Shown: one piece after another, positions 48,738-57,917 of the stretch
Numbering within the stretch: position 1 is the stretch's first letter
Layout: every line of letters begins with the position of its first letter
DNA from: Acidimicrobiia bacterium
GTDB lineage: Bacteria > Actinomycetota > Acidimicrobiia > Spongiisociales > UBA5794
Assembly: GCA_030065575.1 (NCBI GenBank)
Contig: JASJDZ010000009.1
Location: forward strand, 1 to 64,000
Reading direction: 5' to 3'
Length of the DNA stretch: 64,000 bases
Notes under the pieces: generated by a model
The model's database searches: none
What the model was told of the DNA's origin: nothing
Seen by the model: the letters and a program-made list of their open reading frames with translations, nothing else
Program-made: the position numbers and the translations under genes

Positions 48738-49393
48738 AGGAAGAAGTGGGCGGCCTCGTACGCCAGCGACGCAGCGCCGTGCGAGTTTCTGATCTCCTCG
48801 CCGAGGATGTCGAGGTGATGAACGATCTTGTCGGAATCGGACGCGCTGGTCTGGTAGCGGTATTCGCCCCGGATCACCCCCCAGCCGTCGACGAGGATGA
48901 ATACGGGGTCAAAGGTGAAGGTTCCATCGTCCCTTTTCTCGTAGTACGCCTCGAATCCCGCCTTGACGACGTTCTGAAGATGAACGGGATCGCCGGTGGC
49001 GAAACTCCACAGCTCCGGATCTGCTCCAAGGCCGGCGGCGTATTCGGCGAGGACCGGTGGGGTATCGGTGTCGGAGTCAAACGAAACGGTGACAAAACGA
49101 ACATCGGTGTCACCAACGTCGACCTCGTCGAGGCGGCCCTGGATCTCCCGCATCGTGTCGTTCATCGAGGCGCACGCGTCGCCGCATCCGCTATACCCGA
49201 AGTTGTAGACGACGATGTCGCCGCGGACGTCCTCAGAGGTGATTGTCTCGGCTGCCTGGTTTATGAGGAGGTAGCCGGGGGCAAGCCGTATCCGGGGCAA
49301 CACCTGAATCGGCTCGAAGACGGCAAAGCCGATTGCGGCCAAGATGATCAGCGCCACCGGGATCACCGATCTGAGGATGATTTTGCGACGCAC
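48725..49393 (-). CDS. Divergent SCO1/SenC-like thioredoxin-fold protein
   Basis: YNFGYSGCGDACASM retains CxxxC; region equivalent to the His motif reads FTFDPVFILVD. Confidence 0.75.
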   Translation of the reverse strand: MRRKIILRSVIPVALIILAAIGFAVFEPIQVLPRIRLAPGYLLINQAAETITSEDVRGDIVVYNFGYSGCGDACASMNDTMREIQGRLDEVDVGDTDVRFVTVSFDSDTDTPPVLAEYAAGLGADPELWSFATGDPVHLQNVVKAGFEAYYEKRDDGTFTFDPVFILVDGWGVIRGEYRYQTSASDSDKIVHHLDILGEEIRNSHGAASLAYEAAHFFLCYP

Positions 49394-49466
49394 TCGAGTC
49401 CTCCGTCACGGAACCCGAACTGCGGGTCACCGATATACTCCCGCAACGCAGCGCCCCAGGACCGTG

Positions 49467-49901
49467 ATGGCCATCGGACACCACTCTCGCAGTTTCGCCC
49501 GCTCACTTCGGGTACGCATTACGTTAGCCCTGATCGTTGTATTTGCGACCGCTGCCTGTGCGTTCCCTGAAGAGGGCTTCGATGGCGATCTCGAAGGCGA
49601 CTACTACATCAACGGTGTGGACCAGAAGGGCAACGAGTACGGCGGATCCCTCACCATCGTCGCCACCGACGAGCCCGACGTCTATGACATGCAGTGGATC
49701 ATCACCGGGAGCATCCAGTCCGGTGTCGGAACCGTCACCGATGACCTGCTCGTCGTTGAATGGGGAGCCCTGGAGGGATTCGACACGTCATCTCGCGGCA
49801 CTGCCACCTACGAGATAACACCCGAGGGACAGCTCATCGGCGAGCGAACCGTCGCCGGTGAGGATGGAATCGGCAGCGAGGAAGCCTTCCCGATCCGCTA
49901 G
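49467..49901 (+). CDS. Hypothetical secreted/lipoprotein
   Basis: ITLALIVVFATAACAFPEEG lipobox; antiparallel-beta-like remainder. Confidence 0.65.
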   Translation: MAIGHHSRSFARSLRVRITLALIVVFATAACAFPEEGFDGDLEGDYYINGVDQKGNEYGGSLTIVATDEPDVYDMQWIITGSIQSGVGTVTDDLLVVEWGALEGFDTSSRGTATYEITPEGQLIGERTVAGEDGIGSEEAFPIR

Positions 49902-50272
49902 CCGCTCAGAAAGACCACGAGGCTCTCGATCTGCTCTGTGCTCAGCAGATCATCCCATCCGCCCGGCATTTGGCCGGCAACGAATCCCTCCCCGATGTAG
50001 GCATCTGGTTCGAGAATCGATTGGCGCAGGTACTCCTCGGCAGTTACACCGGGGATCGGAGACCGGGCTTCAGCGAGCGACGGCCCGACCAGGGTGACGC
50101 CCGGCTCGAGGGAGTGACACGTCACACAACCGGGGTTGGCTCCGATGACGCGCTCGGCAAACAGTTCCGCCCCCAGAGTCTCTACGCCGCGAGTGGTTGC
50201 CGGGGCTTCGTCTGCAGTTCCACCGCAGGAAGCAGCGAGCAGAACCACCGCCAACAGATACGCCCTAGCCAT
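49898..50272 (-). CDS. Monoheme cytochrome c lipoprotein
   Basis: MARAYLLAVVLLAASCGG lipobox; CVTCH heme motif; distal Met candidate in GQMPGGWDD. Confidence 0.85.
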   Translation of the reverse strand: MARAYLLAVVLLAASCGGTADEAPATTRGVETLGAELFAERVIGANPGCVTCHSLEPGVTLVGPSLAEARSPIPGVTAEEYLRQSILEPDAYIGEGFVAGQMPGGWDDLLSTEQIESLVVFLSG

Positions 50273-50274
50273 TG

Positions 50275-52584
50275 CTACTCCAGTGTCATCAGGAACGCGA
50301 CCAGGCTGTCGATGTCCTCTTCGGACAACACCTCGCCGTAGTTGCTGAACATCTGTCCGGCGGGGTATCCCTCGACGACATAGGCATTGGGATCCACTAT
50401 CGACTCGCGAAGGTACTCCTCGGCTGTCAACCCCGGCACCCTGGTCTGCGCCCTCGTCGCAACGCCATCGAAGGATGGCCCGACCAGCACCGTGCCCGGC
50501 TCGAGACTGTGACAGAGTCGACACCCGGTGTTGGTGCCAAGAGTGTTCTCGAAATAGAGCGACCGGCCCGCATCGGCCTGCGCCTCCAGCGGAGCATCGT
50601 TGAGAGGAACGTTGAATATCTCGCCGGCCTGCAGACCGATCAGATCGTCGAAGACGACGATGGCATAGGTGGGATCCTTCCGATCGAAGAGTGTCACCGT
50701 TACCTGTTGCTGGCCGGGTGAGACGCCGATCTCTTCGTAGGCAAGAGAGGTGTCGGCACCATCTGCAGTGACGATGGCGTAGGTGCGGTCGAACACGGTC
50801 AAACCGTCTACCTCGACAACGATGCGAGGCGGCGCACCCTCGGCCAGGGCCGGCTCCATTTCGGGAAACCCGCGCAGCGGGGCCCCGCTGCGGTGGTCCA
50901 TGGCGATAGCAATGACTGTCTCGGCCGCACTGACCGGGGTATACCTGATGTTCGTGGCAGCGATGGAGAGCAGTGTCACTACGGTGATCAGAGCCAGGAC
51001 GGGGAGCTGGCGTCGCCGGCTTGGCATCTCCTCTGGATTGGCAATCGGCTGTGCGCCGGGTTCGTCGATTGCCTCCTCGAAGGAATCGGGGGGAACCCAA
51101 TCCGTGGCGATTGGAGCGTCCGCATAGTCTCGGGCGAGTCGTGGAACCCTCTCCCGATCGAGCCGTGCCTGCAGCCACGTGTTGCCTTCTCTGTTCGCAC
51201 AATCGGCGGGCGGGCAACCAACTACGTGAACATGGCCGGCACCGGCGTCGAGTGCAGCCGTAATCAACGCCGGGTGGATCATGCCTACGCACGTGACGGG
51301 GACAACGTGACCACCACCTTCGAGTCCTTGCTCGCCGAGAAGGCCAGATGCGCCCTGCAGGGCATGTCGCTCACACGTCAGCACCAACGTCGGTTCATTT
51401 CCGGAAGCTGCTAATCGCCGTACCTCGTCCCAGAGCGCCTCAGCCGGTGCAGGTCCCAGGGTCAGCGCTTCGGTTGGGCAGCTGCCAATACACACTCCAC
51501 AGGAGACGCAGAGGTTCTCGTGAACGATGGCCAGCTGCCGGTATTTCGTGTCGTCCTCACGCGGAATCATCTCTAGCGCTCGATACGGGCAATCGACGAC
51601 GCAGAGGGTGCAGCCGGTGCAGCGATCGGCATGCACGACGATGGGATCCAGCTTCGTGCGCCGCAGCAACCACGGCATCGCAGCCACCAGGACACTGATC
51701 AGCAGGAATCCGCCCCACAGCAGGCCGGGCGACCATGTGAGACCCGCCGGCATGAGGAACAGGTAGAAGGGATCGAGCGGGAAGGTCCCCGGCAGCTGAT
51801 TGGGATCGAGCGCATCGAGCATGCCAAGCGGCCACAGGAGCGACACAATCGTGATCGACCCGCCGATGAGGATCATCCAGAAGCGCGGCGGCAGTAGCAG
51901 AGGCCGGTTCAGCCGTTTCAGATGCACCCAGATGAGGACTCCGAGCCCGATGGAGAGCCCGATGTGGATGAGGAAGATGAGGAGCAAGAACGGCCATCCC
52001 GATCCCGCAACCGGTGACAGTAGGTTGTCGATGAGGAAGTCCAGCCCGGTCTTGGTGCCGGCGATCGCTCTCGTGAAGACACTGTTGAGTACCTGGGTGC
52101 GCTCATCCCAGATGAGCCAGTAGCCGGTCACGCCGATGATCCAGACCAACAGCATCATCGCCACCCCGGATACCCAGGCCACCCACCGTGCCCCGCGGAA
52201 GCGATCCTGGAAGAACGTGCGCCAGCCGTGGAGCAGCGACGTGACGACCATGGCAATAGATGCGTAGCGATGGCCCGCCCGCATCAGGCGCCCGACCAGA
52301 TTCGCCTCGATTCCGGAAACGGCATCGTACGAAGCTTCAAATCCGTATTGGAAGAAGGCAGTCAGGTAGATGCCGGTGAGCGTGACGATGACGAAGAGAA
52401 AGACAGTGATCGTTCCGGTGTGATAGAGCGGATTCAGCCGCGGCGACCCGACCGCCTTTCCTACGGGGCGCTCTGCCTTGAGGGTGAGTCGCTCCAGGAA
52501 ACGCAAGCCGCTCCGCACCTTGTTCTTGGTGCGGAGCGGCCAGTCGACCGACGGCCCGCGCAGCGGAACCTCGTCACGTCTCAA
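50275..52584 (-). CDS. Multidomain redox fusion: cytochrome b N-domain, 2x[4Fe-4S] ferredoxin, MvhD-like domain, C-terminal cytochrome c
   Basis: HRYASIAMVVTSLLHGWR cyt b; CTGCTLCVVDCP and CVSCGVCIGSCP; TCERHALQ...CVGMIHP...CPPADCANREGN (MvhD-like); CRLCH near C-terminus. Confidence 0.87.
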   Translation of the reverse strand: MRRDEVPLRGPSVDWPLRTKNKVRSGLRFLERLTLKAERPVGKAVGSPRLNPLYHTGTITVFLFVIVTLTGIYLTAFFQYGFEASYDAVSGIEANLVGRLMRAGHRYASIAMVVTSLLHGWRTFFQDRFRGARWVAWVSGVAMMLLVWIIGVTGYWLIWDERTQVLNSVFTRAIAGTKTGLDFLIDNLLSPVAGSGWPFLLLIFLIHIGLSIGLGVLIWVHLKRLNRPLLLPPRFWMILIGGSITIVSLLWPLGMLDALDPNQLPGTFPLDPFYLFLMPAGLTWSPGLLWGGFLLISVLVAAMPWLLRRTKLDPIVVHADRCTGCTLCVVDCPYRALEMIPREDDTKYRQLAIVHENLCVSCGVCIGSCPTEALTLGPAPAEALWDEVRRLAASGNEPTLVLTCERHALQGASGLLGEQGLEGGGHVVPVTCVGMIHPALITAALDAGAGHVHVVGCPPADCANREGNTWLQARLDRERVPRLARDYADAPIATDWVPPDSFEEAIDEPGAQPIANPEEMPSRRRQLPVLALITVVTLLSIAATNIRYTPVSAAETVIAIAMDHRSGAPLRGFPEMEPALAEGAPPRIVVEVDGLTVFDRTYAIVTADGADTSLAYEEIGVSPGQQQVTVTLFDRKDPTYAIVVFDDLIGLQAGEIFNVPLNDAPLEAQADAGRSLYFENTLGTNTGCRLCHSLEPGTVLVGPSFDGVATRAQTRVPGLTAEEYLRESIVDPNAYVVEGYPAGQMFSNYGEVLSEEDIDSLVAFLMTLE

Positions 52585-52611
52585 GTTGCGTCTCGCTAGC
52601 TATGCGGTTTC

Positions 52612-54321
52612 CTATCCCCCGGGCACAGGCGATTGCGGCGAGAATCCCGGCGAGGTGGACTCTATGCCGAAGATCTGGTCGATCAACTGTGGCCCATAGG
52701 CGAGGATGATCAACACCACAGTGGCAATCAACCACGGCTTCCAACGGTCCAGCCACGCCGGAGCGTTGTTCGGGTCATCGAGGGATTCGGCAACCGGCAC
52801 ATCGATGTGTTCACCCTCGGGCAAGCGCTTCCGCTGCCATGCCGTCACGGCGATGATCACAACGAACATCATCAGCCCGATCCACATGATGGCCCCACCG
52901 ACCGCAACCCGGAACAGATGACCGTTCCACTCGTCCGGTACGTATGGAGCCAGACCCAGCGGCGTCCGCCGGGGGGCACCGAGCAGGCCAATCGTGTGCA
53001 TCGCATTCGAGAAGATCAGCATGCCGGCGAAGTAGACCCACGAGCTGACAACTGCCAGCTTCGGGCGCCACAGTGGCTTCCCGGTTATGTGCGGCACCAG
53101 CCAATACGAGATACCGAAGAACGACAGAGTCACCGCAGAGGCAACAGTCAGATGGAAGTGCCCGGGCACCCAGGTGGTGTTGTGGAGCACCAGGTTGACG
53201 TTGTAGGACGCGTTGGCCACACCGCCGATGCCTCCGAAGATGAACAGGATCCCGGCCAGCAACTGCGCCGTCACCGAACCGTCACCCCAGGGAAGGGCAC
53301 GAATCCAACCGAACAGTCCCTTGCCGCCGCGCCGGCGCGCCGCGTACTCGAGTGAAGCGACCACCGTGAACAGCGTGAGCAGTGACGGGAACCCGACCCC
53401 GAAGGTGAGAAGCGAGTGGATGAACTTCCAACCGGCGGGGACACCCGGGTCCACAAACTGATGGTGGAACCCGAGCGGTACCGACAGCAGCAGGAACAGC
53501 CAGAACGCCAGCCGCGCCAGCGAATCGCTGAACAGCTTGCCGCCCGCCTGTTTCGGGAGCATCCCGTACCACGAGGCGTAGGCGGGGAGCAGCCAGAAGT
53601 ACACCAATGGGTGGCCGGTGAACCAGAAGAAGGTTCGCGACAGCTGCGGGTCGATGCCCCCAACCCAACCGAATGTCATCGGCAGGATCAGACCGAGGAT
53701 CTCGGCAGCGATGCCGATGGTGGCGATCTGCCACATGACCATATTGAGGATCACTGCCAGAGCCAGGAACGGCGTCTTCTCGGCAGGGTTCTCCTTGCGC
53801 CACCGGTACAGCGTGATGTAGAAGCCGTATCCCTCGATCCAGCTACCAACCACCACAAGAACCAGGCCGAGGTAGAACAGGACGTCGGCTTCGAGTGGCG
53901 GGTAGAAGGTGTAGAGGACGCTGGCGTTGTCGCCCAGGAGCGGCACGGCAGCCACGACCAGGCCGACCACCATCATCCAGAACCCGACACGATTCAGGAG
54001 CGGGATCGCCAACGGGCGCTTGAGGGTGCGAATCACAACCAGGGTCGTGAACCCGGTGATGAAGAACGTGGTCCAGATGAGCGCGTTCAGAACCCCGTGC
54101 AGAGTGAGACCCTGGTAGTACGCGTTTACACCGTTGAACTCGATGAAGAGGAAGTTCAGGTCCGGGTAGAGATCGATGCCGGCGTGTTGCAGCGCCTGGA
54201 GCGGCCCGAAGATGCTGCCAACCGCCAGGGCTGTCACCGCAAAAAAGATGTGCCAGCCGATGAAGCTCTTGTCGGACTTCGTCAGTTCGTAGACAGGAGT
54301 CCTTGTTGTCTCAGTAACCAA
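52612..54321 (-). CDS. Heme-copper oxidase subunit I, ba3-like (B-family)
   Basis: FFWFTGHPLVYFWLLPAYASWY, HHQFVDPG, PGHFHLTVASAV. Confidence 0.92.
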   Translation of the reverse strand: MVTETTRTPVYELTKSDKSFIGWHIFFAVTALAVGSIFGPLQALQHAGIDLYPDLNFLFIEFNGVNAYYQGLTLHGVLNALIWTTFFITGFTTLVVIRTLKRPLAIPLLNRVGFWMMVVGLVVAAVPLLGDNASVLYTFYPPLEADVLFYLGLVLVVVGSWIEGYGFYITLYRWRKENPAEKTPFLALAVILNMVMWQIATIGIAAEILGLILPMTFGWVGGIDPQLSRTFFWFTGHPLVYFWLLPAYASWYGMLPKQAGGKLFSDSLARLAFWLFLLLSVPLGFHHQFVDPGVPAGWKFIHSLLTFGVGFPSLLTLFTVVASLEYAARRRGGKGLFGWIRALPWGDGSVTAQLLAGILFIFGGIGGVANASYNVNLVLHNTTWVPGHFHLTVASAVTLSFFGISYWLVPHITGKPLWRPKLAVVSSWVYFAGMLIFSNAMHTIGLLGAPRRTPLGLAPYVPDEWNGHLFRVAVGGAIMWIGLMMFVVIIAVTAWQRKRLPEGEHIDVPVAESLDDPNNAPAWLDRWKPWLIATVVLIILAYGPQLIDQIFGIESTSPGFSPQSPVPGG

Positions 54322-54335
54322 GTCGATCCTCCTCC

Positions 54336-54863
54336 CTACTCCGTGATATTGACGGTGCCGTACATCGAGGCGTGACCGGTACCGCAGAACTCGGTACAGA
54401 TGTAGTCGTACGACCCCGGTTCATTGAAGACTGTGGTCAGCTTGGAGACTTCCCCCGGTACCGCCATGAAGTTGACGTTGGTGCCCTGAATCTTGAACCC
54501 GTGCTGAACGTCGACGGAAGTCACATAGAAAGTCACCTCGGCACCAGCGGGGATCTCCACTGTTGCATCCGGCTCAGGAACGGTATTGGGATCGAAGAAC
54601 CACATCTTGGCGAGCAGATAGACGTCGTACTTCTCCCCGGCGACGATCTCGCGAACACCCGGATCCGACCACGGCAACTCATTCTCGATGGTGCGTGGGT
54701 CGACTCGCTGCTCCTCAGTGGGAACCTGAATCCCGAGCATGAAGCCGGCGATGGTCACGGAGATCGCAAAGACCACCAAGACCAGGATCGCCGCACGAAT
54801 CCAACCGCGTTCGGTTGGATCGATGTGTAGTTTCACCTTCTCGCCGTGTTCGCTCGTGCTCAT
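54336..54863 (-). CDS. Cytochrome c oxidase subunit II (CuA)
   Basis: DVQHGFKIQGTNVNFMAVPG and CTEFCGTGHASM CuA motif. Confidence 0.93.
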   Translation of the reverse strand: MSTSEHGEKVKLHIDPTERGWIRAAILVLVVFAISVTIAGFMLGIQVPTEEQRVDPRTIENELPWSDPGVREIVAGEKYDVYLLAKMWFFDPNTVPEPDATVEIPAGAEVTFYVTSVDVQHGFKIQGTNVNFMAVPGEVSKLTTVFNEPGSYDYICTEFCGTGHASMYGTVNITE

Positions 54864-55003
54864 ATGGTCGCTCCGCGCGACAGCAGGATGATGTAGATGC
54901 TGAACCACATCAACATGAGCACGGCCACGAACGCAGCTACAAATGCAACGGTACCCCGCGGCTTGAACTCGCCCTGGGTCTCGTCGCCGTTGTCGCTAGT
55001 CAT
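54860..55003 (-). CDS. Small single-TM subunit (IIa-like) of ba3-type oxidase
   Basis: Own translation MTSDNGDETQGEFKPRGTVAFVAAFVAVLMLMWFSIYIILLSRGATI; ATGA overlap with subunit II; below the ORF-track cutoff. Confidence 0.75.
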   Translation of the reverse strand: MTSDNGDETQGEFKPRGTVAFVAAFVAVLMLMWFSIYIILLSRGATI

Positions 55004-55246
55004 GGTCCTCCCCACTCACTGAACGGGCCTCTCTCCTCGCCACATGCGGCCACGTGCATGCCCGCCGGCTGGCGCCATCGTAGAGTGCCACTTGGCTCCG
55101 TGCCGGGTCCTAATGGTCCCTACAGACCAGGACGATAGCCCCCAACGCCCTCAGATTGCGGCCCAAATGCAACAATTCCGGTGCAGTTTCCCCGCGGGCC
55201 AGAAATGGGGAATTGCCGGACGCTGCGGCACTGCGCAGCGGAGAGT

Positions 55247-56356
55247 TCAGTCGAGAGGAAGAACGAGCGTGACCGTGGTGCCGCTGCCGCTGCTCTTGAC
55301 TGTCAGATCTCCCCCGACGTCCCTCGCCCGCTGCCGGAGATTGGGTAGGCCCATACCGGGATACTCGCGATTTGCATCGAACCCCGAACCGTGATCGACG
55401 ACCGAAATCGAAAGGCTGTTGAAACCACCTGTAACCAGAATCCGCACGATCGGGCTATCGCTGTGTCGCAGTGCGTTGCTGGTGGCTTCTTTGATGATGT
55501 GGAGAACAGCGTCGGCTACCTCGTTGGAGAAGCCGTCCGCAAGCGCATCAACCGACACCTCGATATCTGACGAGTAGGGCTCTGCGAGCTCCTCAATGAG
55601 CTCGTTGACCTCGATCTCCAGATCCCGGGTGTGGCTGGCCGGTTGGCGCAGATTGAAGATGAACTGCCGCAGCGATGTGATGCAGTCATCGACCCTCTCG
55701 ACCTGGGTGCGCACGGTGTTGGCGGTCCCGGGGTCGTCAATCGAATCGGCAAGACCCTGGAGGGCAAGACCCACCGCAAAGAGATCCTGGATGATGTCGT
55801 CGTGGACATCGCGGGCAATCCTGGCCCGGTCCTCGGCGACGGCGACTTCGCGCAGGCGGCGCTGGATACGAGCATTGGCAACCGCCGACCCTGCGATCAG
55901 CGCCAGGGTCTCCACGGTCGCCTGGTCTTCGTCGGTGAAACCACCGGGTTTGTCGGTGAGATAGAGGTTGCCGAAGACCTCGTGCCGCGTCCGCAGCGGG
56001 ACCCCGAGAAAGGAGCTCATCGGAGGGTGCCCTTCGGGGAATCCGTGAGCAGAAGAGTGATTGGAGATATCGTCGATGCGCACCACTTCACCCTGGGTCA
56101 CTGCGCCCAGGACACCAAGCCCGAGAGGTAGGTGGTCGACTGCGGCGACGGCCGCCGAGTCCATTCCACGATGGATGAAATCAACCAGGAACCCATGCGA
56201 GCCAACGGTTCCCAGCGCCCCGAATCGGGCGCCGGTGAGGCCGACCGCGATGTCAACCAGCGACTCGAGCAAACCGCGCAATTCGCCTTGTTCCGACACC
56301 TGGGCCGCCGCATCGAGAAGCTCGGCGAAACGCTCGCTCTGAGCGGTGGATTCCAT
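55247..56356 (-). CDS. GAF-domain sensor histidine kinase (NarX/DevS-like, HisKA_3)
   Basis: GAF FGNLYLTDKPGGFTDEDQ; ARDVHDDIIQDLFAVGLAL; C-terminal HATPase. Confidence 0.92.
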   Translation of the reverse strand: MESTAQSERFAELLDAAAQVSEQGELRGLLESLVDIAVGLTGARFGALGTVGSHGFLVDFIHRGMDSAAVAAVDHLPLGLGVLGAVTQGEVVRIDDISNHSSAHGFPEGHPPMSSFLGVPLRTRHEVFGNLYLTDKPGGFTDEDQATVETLALIAGSAVANARIQRRLREVAVAEDRARIARDVHDDIIQDLFAVGLALQGLADSIDDPGTANTVRTQVERVDDCITSLRQFIFNLRQPASHTRDLEIEVNELIEELAEPYSSDIEVSVDALADGFSNEVADAVLHIIKEATSNALRHSDSPIVRILVTGGFNSLSISVVDHGSGFDANREYPGMGLPNLRQRARDVGGDLTVKSSGSGTTVTLVLPLD

Positions 56357-56439
56357 CGCCGGAACGATACTGCCGAATTCGGCTGGGGCCGAACGTCCCG
56401 CGTTTCGGTGAGGATGGCCACGTTCTCGGGTCGCGGCCA

Positions 56440-57141
56440 TTGGTTAGCGTGTTGGCCAGCGAAAGGTGTGCATTGCGAGTTCTGGTTGTAGACGATCATC
56501 CGGTGGTCCGTGAAGGACTGCGGGCTCTGTTGACGTCACAGGACGACATCGAGGTCGCCGGTGAGGCTGCCAGCGGGGCGTCGGCAATTCGTCGCGCCGG
56601 CTATGACTCGCCCGACGTCGTTGTAATGGACGTGCGCCTGCCCGACATGAGCGGTGTTACCGCGTGCCGGACCATCGTCGAGCGCTTCCCCGATGTGAAG
56701 GTGCTGATGCTCTCGTCGCACGTTGACGAGGACACAGTGCACGAGGCCATCCTGGCGGGGGCGTCTGGATACCTGGTCAAGCGCATTGATGGCGAGCGCA
56801 TCGTCGACGCAGTGCGTAGTGTCGCCAGGGGCGCCTCGGTGATCGACCCCACAGCGACGGCAAAGCTCTTCAACCAGATCCGGGGCCAGAGCGTTGGCGA
56901 TCCGGTGTTCTCCCAACTCTCCGAGCGCGAAGTGCGCATCCTCGAGTTGATCTCGGACGGGTTGACCAATCGGGAAATCGCCGACCGGGTCTTCCTGGCC
57001 GAAAAGACCGTGAAGAACTACATCTCACGTTTGCTTGCCAAGCTCGGGTTGCGCAACCGCAACGAGGCCGCCGCATACATGGCGCGACGTATCGCTGATC
57101 GTGAGGCGAAATACCCGCCGGAAGACTGGTCCGACGAGTAG
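56440..57141 (+). CDS. NarL/LuxR-family response regulator 1
   Basis: VLVVDDHPVVREGLRALL; LTNREIADRVFLAEKTVKNYISRLLAKL; exact start uncertain (possibly 56473). Confidence 0.92.
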   Translation: MVSVLASERCALRVLVVDDHPVVREGLRALLTSQDDIEVAGEAASGASAIRRAGYDSPDVVVMDVRLPDMSGVTACRTIVERFPDVKVLMLSSHVDEDTVHEAILAGASGYLVKRIDGERIVDAVRSVARGASVIDPTATAKLFNQIRGQSVGDPVFSQLSEREVRILELISDGLTNREIADRVFLAEKTVKNYISRLLAKLGLRNRNEAAAYMARRIADREAKYPPEDWSDE

Positions 57142-57216
57142 AGAGACATCCCAGGCGTCGGTCGCCGAGGGTCATGGCGCTGCGAGGTCTTTCCGGCGCG
57201 TTAGGGTCTCCTCTAT

Positions 57217-57876
57217 ATGGCAATCCGGGTATTGGTCGTCGACGACCACTTCGTGGTGCGGGCAGGCGTCGCGTCCTACATAGACAACCAAGCCGACATG
57301 ACCCTCGTTGGTGAAGCGGGGACCTGTGTCGAGGCTCTCGAGAAGACTGCTGAGCTCGAGCCCGATGTCGTGTTGATGGATATCCGCCTCGACGATTGCT
57401 CCGGGATCGACGTGACCAGGTCGATCAAGGAAGACCATCCGGACATCAAGGTGGTCATGTTCACCACCTATGCGGACCTCGAACTGCTCCGCTCCGCGAT
57501 CGATGCTGGAGCATCGGGATACGTGATCAAGCGAATGGCACTCAAGCATCTCGTCGAAACAGTGCGCCGGGTGGTTGCCGGCGAAGATCTCGTAATCGAC
57601 GAGCGGGCGCAGGCGGCTCTCGACACCGGAGGTGCCGAGGCCCAACTAGCCGAGCGGTTGCGCCGCCTCTCGCCACAGGAGCGTCGCGTCCTCTCGCTGA
57701 TCGCCGACGGGCTCACCAATCGTCAGATTGCCGACGAGTTGAACCTGGCGGAGAAGACGGTCAAGAACTACGTGTCGGCGCTGCTGCACAAGCTCGACAT
57801 GACCCGGAGAGCCGAGGCTGCGGCCTTTCGTGCCGCAATCACCGACCTGGACCTCGCTGATCCGGAACCGAGTTGA
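57217..57876 (+). CDS. NarL/LuxR-family response regulator 2
   Basis: MAIRVLVVDDHFVVRAGV; LTNRQIADELNLAEKTVKNYVSALLHKL. Confidence 0.93.
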   Translation: MAIRVLVVDDHFVVRAGVASYIDNQADMTLVGEAGTCVEALEKTAELEPDVVLMDIRLDDCSGIDVTRSIKEDHPDIKVVMFTTYADLELLRSAIDAGASGYVIKRMALKHLVETVRRVVAGEDLVIDERAQAALDTGGAEAQLAERLRRLSPQERRVLSLIADGLTNRQIADELNLAEKTVKNYVSALLHKLDMTRRAEAAAFRAAITDLDLADPEPS

Positions 57877-57917
57877 TGAAAACAGCGGCTGCCCTGTGGG
57901 CAGCTTCGAGGCTGTCG

